A stretch of 9,031 nucleotides of DNA from Pseudofrankia asymbiotica (GTDB lineage: Bacteria; Actinomycetota; Actinomycetes; Frankiales; Frankiaceae), in contig NZ_MOMC01000062.1 of the NCBI RefSeq assembly GCF_001983105.1, positions 56,571-65,601 on the forward strand. Direction: 5' to 3'. A program made the position numbers and the translations under genes. Below, piece after piece: positions 7,249-9,031 of the stretch. The notes under the pieces are model-generated. The model searched no databases and was not told where the DNA came from. It was given only the letters and a program-made list of their open reading frames with translations. Each line of letters opens with the position of its first letter. Position 1 is the stretch's first letter.

Positions 7249-7285
7249 GCGGGCGCCCGCCGCCCCGGGCCGGGCCGGGCCGGGC
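7249..7285. repeat. GC-only palindrome and four tandem CGGGC units in the divergent intergenic region
   Basis: GCGGGCGCCCGC (7249-7260) is a perfect 12-bp palindrome. Four tandem copies of CGGGC follow at 7266-7285. They sit in the middle of the 261-nt gap (7184-7444) between the LuxR and CurA-type reductase genes. Such tracts arise easily in high-GC genomes; a function is not shown. Confidence 0.5.
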
Positions 7286-7351
7286 CGCCGAGCGGGCGCG
7301 ATGCCGCCCGGCGCGCCCCCTCCGGCCGCCGGCCGATTCCGACGCCCGGCC

Positions 7352-7363
7352 CGTCAATTGACG
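7352..7363. promoter_or_regulatory. Perfect palindrome CGTCAATTGACG, putative operator upstream of the CurA-type reductase
   Basis: A 12-bp perfect palindrome, 81 nt before the reductase start codon. It is the best-formed copy of the CGTC-N4-GACG motif also found at 1570-1581 and 3396-3407. Its right half includes TTGACG, which could double as a -35 element, but 17-18 nt downstream only GGATGC/GATGCG is found, a poor -10. Confidence 0.55.
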
Positions 7364-7432
7364 CTGGTGAGCGGGCCGTCGGATGCGAAGAGTCGGAGGT
7401 GGCCGCCCTTCATCTCCGTTGGAACGCTCACC

Positions 7433-7438
7433 GAGGAG
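7433..7438 (+). promoter_or_regulatory. Ribosome binding site GAGGAG fixing the GTG start of the CurA-type reductase
   Basis: GAGGAG with 6-nt spacing to the GTG at 7445. It decides that start over in-frame codons further upstream (for example 7301), which would add a low-complexity, non-conserved 48-residue extension. Confidence 0.75.
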
Positions 7439-7444
7439 ACCGCT

Positions 7445-8482
7445 GTGTCAGTCAATCCCGATCACCCGGCCGCCAACCACCAGGTCGTCCTGGCCCGCCG
7501 GCCGGCCGGCCCGGTGGCGCTGGACGACTTCCGGCTCGAGACGGCGCCCGTGCCTTCTCGGGGCGCCGACGAGGTGCTGCTCCGGAACATCTTCGCCTCG
7601 GTCTCGCCCGCCGCCCGGGCGGCGATGCAGGGCCCCACGTACCGCCCACAGCTCACCGAGGGGGAGGTCATTCCCGCCGGGGTCGTCGCCGAGGTGGTGG
7701 CCGGGCCGCCGGCCGGGCCGCCGCCCGGCACCCTCGTGGCGACGCTGTTCGGCGGCTGGGCGAACTACACCGCCGTGCCCGCCACGGCGGTCCGGGAGCT
7801 TCCGCTCGACCTGCGCGGGCCGCTGGTCCGCCATCTGAGTCTCTACGGCCTGAACGGCCTCACCGGCTACTTCGGTGTCGTCGGCGTAGCCCGGGTGCGA
7901 GCCGAGGAGACCGTCGTCGTCTCGGGTGCCGCGGGCGGGGTCGGACACGTCGCCGGCCAGGTGGCCCGGCTCGTCGGGGCCCGGGTGGTGGGGATCACCG
8001 GGTCGGATCGCAAGAACGCCGTTCTCGAGAAGGAGCTCGGCTTCGCCGCGACCGTCAACCGGCACTCGGACTCCTTCGGCGACGACCTGCGAGCGGCCTG
8101 TCCGGACGGTGTCGACGCCTACTTCGACACCGTCGGCGGCCCGATGCTCGAGACGGTCCTCCCGCTCATGGCCGGGCACGGCCGCGTCGTGTGCTGCGGT
8201 GCCACGGCGCAGTACGACGCCGACCAGCCGCCGGACCGGGGACCGCGGGGATTCCCCCTGCTGGCCATCGTCAAGAGCCTGCGGATCGAGGGGTTCCTCG
8301 TGCATGACTTCCAGGCCGACTGGAGCGAGGCGCTCACGCGGCTCGACCAGTGGGCCGAGGGCGGCCAGCTGACGGTCCTGGAGGACGTCCGGGACGGCCT
8401 TGGCAGCGCGGCGGCGGCGATGGTGGACCTGATGGCCGGGAACAGTACCGGCCAGCTCGCCGTGCGGGTCGCCGGCCTCTGA
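7445..8482 (+). CDS. NADP-dependent medium-chain oxidoreductase, CurA/PTGR (leukotriene B4 dehydrogenase-like) type
   Basis: A 345-residue soluble enzyme of the zinc-independent MDR superfamily, at the usual length for the family. The N-terminal GroES-like half has NHQVVLARRPAGPV at 11-24 and NIFASVSPAARAAM at 48-61, the family's SVDPYMRGRM position. Then come GLTGYFGVVGVARVRAEETVVVSGAAGGVGHVAGQ (about 138-172, the Rossmann nucleotide-binding motif), VVGITGSDRK at 181-190, whose Arg/Lys fits NADPH binding, and YFDTVGG at 226-232. No structural or catalytic zinc ligands of alcohol dehydrogenases are seen. Known relatives reduce the C=C bond of alpha,beta-unsaturated ketones and aldehydes, such as curcumin or prostaglandin enones. 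The substrate here is unknown. The start is the GTG with GAGGAG 6 nt upstream. It is divergent from the large LuxR regulator, has a palindromic putative operator in its 5' gap, and is convergent with the intradiol dioxygenase, so its transcription unit appears to be this gene alone. Confidence 0.9.
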   Translation: MSVNPDHPAANHQVVLARRPAGPVALDDFRLETAPVPSRGADEVLLRNIFASVSPAARAAMQGPTYRPQLTEGEVIPAGVVAEVVAGPPAGPPPGTLVATLFGGWANYTAVPATAVRELPLDLRGPLVRHLSLYGLNGLTGYFGVVGVARVRAEETVVVSGAAGGVGHVAGQVARLVGARVVGITGSDRKNAVLEKELGFAATVNRHSDSFGDDLRAACPDGVDAYFDTVGGPMLETVLPLMAGHGRVVCCGATAQYDADQPPDRGPRGFPLLAIVKSLRIEGFLVHDFQADWSEALTRLDQWAEGGQLTVLEDVRDGLGSAAAAMVDLMAGNSTGQLAVRVAGL

Positions 8483-8502
8483 GCACGTCCGCGAGCCGGG
8501 GC

Positions 8503-8530
8503 CGTCAGGGGGCATGGGTCGTCAGGGGGC
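8503..8530. repeat. 11-bp direct repeat CGTCAGGGGGC at a convergent gene junction
   Basis: Copies at 8503-8513 and 8520-8530, separated by 6 nt, in the 39-nt space between the reductase stop codon and the dioxygenase stop codon. The second copy includes the dioxygenase stop codon (TCA at 8522-8524 on the + strand). It may be a small local duplication. No clear terminator stem was found here. Confidence 0.6.
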
Positions 8531-9031
8531 CGGCGTACCGCTGGGGGCCAGGACGACGTCGAACGTGACCGAGTACCAGGCCTGGTCATCGGCGACGCCG
8601 GCCGGGCGGCCCGGCGAGCCGGGCTCGTGGCGGTCGAAGTGGCGAACCAGGGACCGCTTGACGCCGAAGACGGCGTCGCTGTCGAGGTAGCGGCTGGCGT
8701 CGTCGAAGACGTGCGTAGTGACCGGGCGGAACCCGGGTGCGCGCACCGACATGTGCAGGTGCGCGGGCCGCCACGGGTGCCGTCCGGTCGCCGTCAGCAG
8801 CTCACCGGCCGGCCCGTCGTGCGGGATCGGATAGTCCACCGGCCGCACGCCCAGCAGGGCATAGCCGCCGTCGTCGCGGCTGTGGAACAGCCCGCGCAGG
8901 TGGCCGGGCGGCGCGATCGGGTCCTGGACGTCGTAGAGCATGTTGTCGCCGTTCTGCCAGACGTCGATCTCGGCGCCGGCGATCGGCCGGCCGGCGGGGT
9001 CGGTGACCCGCCCGGTGAACCAGGCCGGATC
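8522..9031 (-). CDS. Intradiol ring-cleavage dioxygenase, hydroxyquinol 1,2-dioxygenase-like (5' end beyond the window)
   Basis: The C-terminal 169 residues of a non-haem Fe(III) dioxygenase are visible, and the frame runs open to the right edge. An ATG at 8941 is internal, because conserved family sequence (GRVTDPAGRPIAGAEIDVWQ) precedes it. The four iron ligands expected of intradiol enzymes are present, in visible numbering: Tyr33 (LYDVQ), Tyr67 (DYPIP), His91 and His93 (RPAHLH). The conserved Arg (R88) before the His pair is also there. LYDVQDP, PIPHDGPAGELL, GRHPWRPAHLH and the DAVFGVK...RHF tail resemble hydroxyquinol 1,2-dioxygenases more than catechol or protocatechuate enzymes. Those cleave 1,2,4-trihydroxybenzene to a hydroxymuconate/maleylacetate. 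Full-length relatives are about 280-300 residues, so roughly 110-130 N-terminal residues, including the dimerisation domain, lie outside. Chlorocatechol or methoxycatechol substrates are possible alternatives. It is convergent with the CurA-type reductase. Confidence 0.88.
   Translation of the reverse strand, partial: DPAWFTGRVTDPAGRPIAGAEIDVWQNGDNMLYDVQDPIAPPGHLRGLFHSRDDGGYALLGVRPVDYPIPHDGPAGELLTATGRHPWRPAHLHMSVRAPGFRPVTTHVFDDASRYLDSDAVFGVKRSLVRHFDRHEPGSPGRPAGVADDQAWYSVTFDVVLAPSGTPAP

Noticed and set aside
7266..7285. CGGGC x4 as a functional repeat array or CRISPR-like element
   Set aside because: Only four 5-nt units without spacers, within an extremely GC-rich tract; likely simple-sequence expansion.
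7358..7386. Sigma-70-like promoter from the TTGACG in the 7352-7363 palindrome
   Set aside because: At 17-18 nt spacing the -10 would be GGATGC or GATGCG, a poor match, so I kept only the palindrome as a putative site.
7301..7444. N-terminal 48-residue extension of the CurA-type reductase
   Set aside because: It would cover the palindrome and ribosome binding site and encodes Pro/Arg-rich, family-unlike sequence; GTG at 7445 with GAGGAG is far better.

Overview
The window is about 9 kb of very GC-rich DNA. Codon third positions are nearly all G or C, GTG starts occur, and the gene families are typical of Actinomycetota. A Frankia-like or related filamentous actinomycete would fit, but that placement is a guess from composition and gene content. 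The window holds seven protein genes, of which the first and last run off the edges. I see no tRNA, rRNA, CRISPR array, transposase or phage gene.

Layout, left to right: (1) the C-terminal part of a LAL-type LuxR transcriptional regulator (+, truncated at the left edge). (2) A close two-gene unit on the same strand: a hemerythrin-like HHE-domain protein and a luciferase-like (LLM) flavin/F420-type oxidoreductase. (3) A 227-nt gap followed by a classical short-chain dehydrogenase/reductase (SDR, +). (4) A complete 966-aa LAL/LuxR regulator (-), convergent with the SDR. It has Walker A and B motifs and a LuxR helix-turn-helix closely matching that of the first regulator. (5) A 261-nt divergent intergenic region. 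(6) A zinc-free medium-chain NADP-dependent oxidoreductase of the CurA/PTGR type (+). (7) Convergent with it and running off the right edge, an intradiol ring-cleavage dioxygenase most like hydroxyquinol 1,2-dioxygenase (-).

Taken together this looks like a redox/catabolic locus. It has an intradiol dioxygenase, an enone/quinone-type reductase, an SDR, a flavin-dependent oxidoreductase and a possible O2/iron-handling HHE protein, with two related large ATPase regulators beside them. Aromatic-compound (hydroxyquinol-type) breakdown is the best-supported theme, but it rests mainly on the one dioxygenase. The substrate is unknown.

The most interesting non-coding signal is a repeated inverted motif, CGTC-N4-GACG. 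By eye I find it exactly three times in the window. Each copy lies just upstream of a metabolic gene or unit: 1570-1581 before hemerythrin-LLM, 3396-3407 before the SDR, and 7352-7363 before the CurA-type reductase. A one-mismatch copy (7225-7236) sits just upstream of the complete LuxR regulator. This looks like an operator shared across a small local regulon. A second structural feature is a perfect 15-bp hairpin inside the 3' end of the complete LuxR gene, just beyond the convergent SDR.
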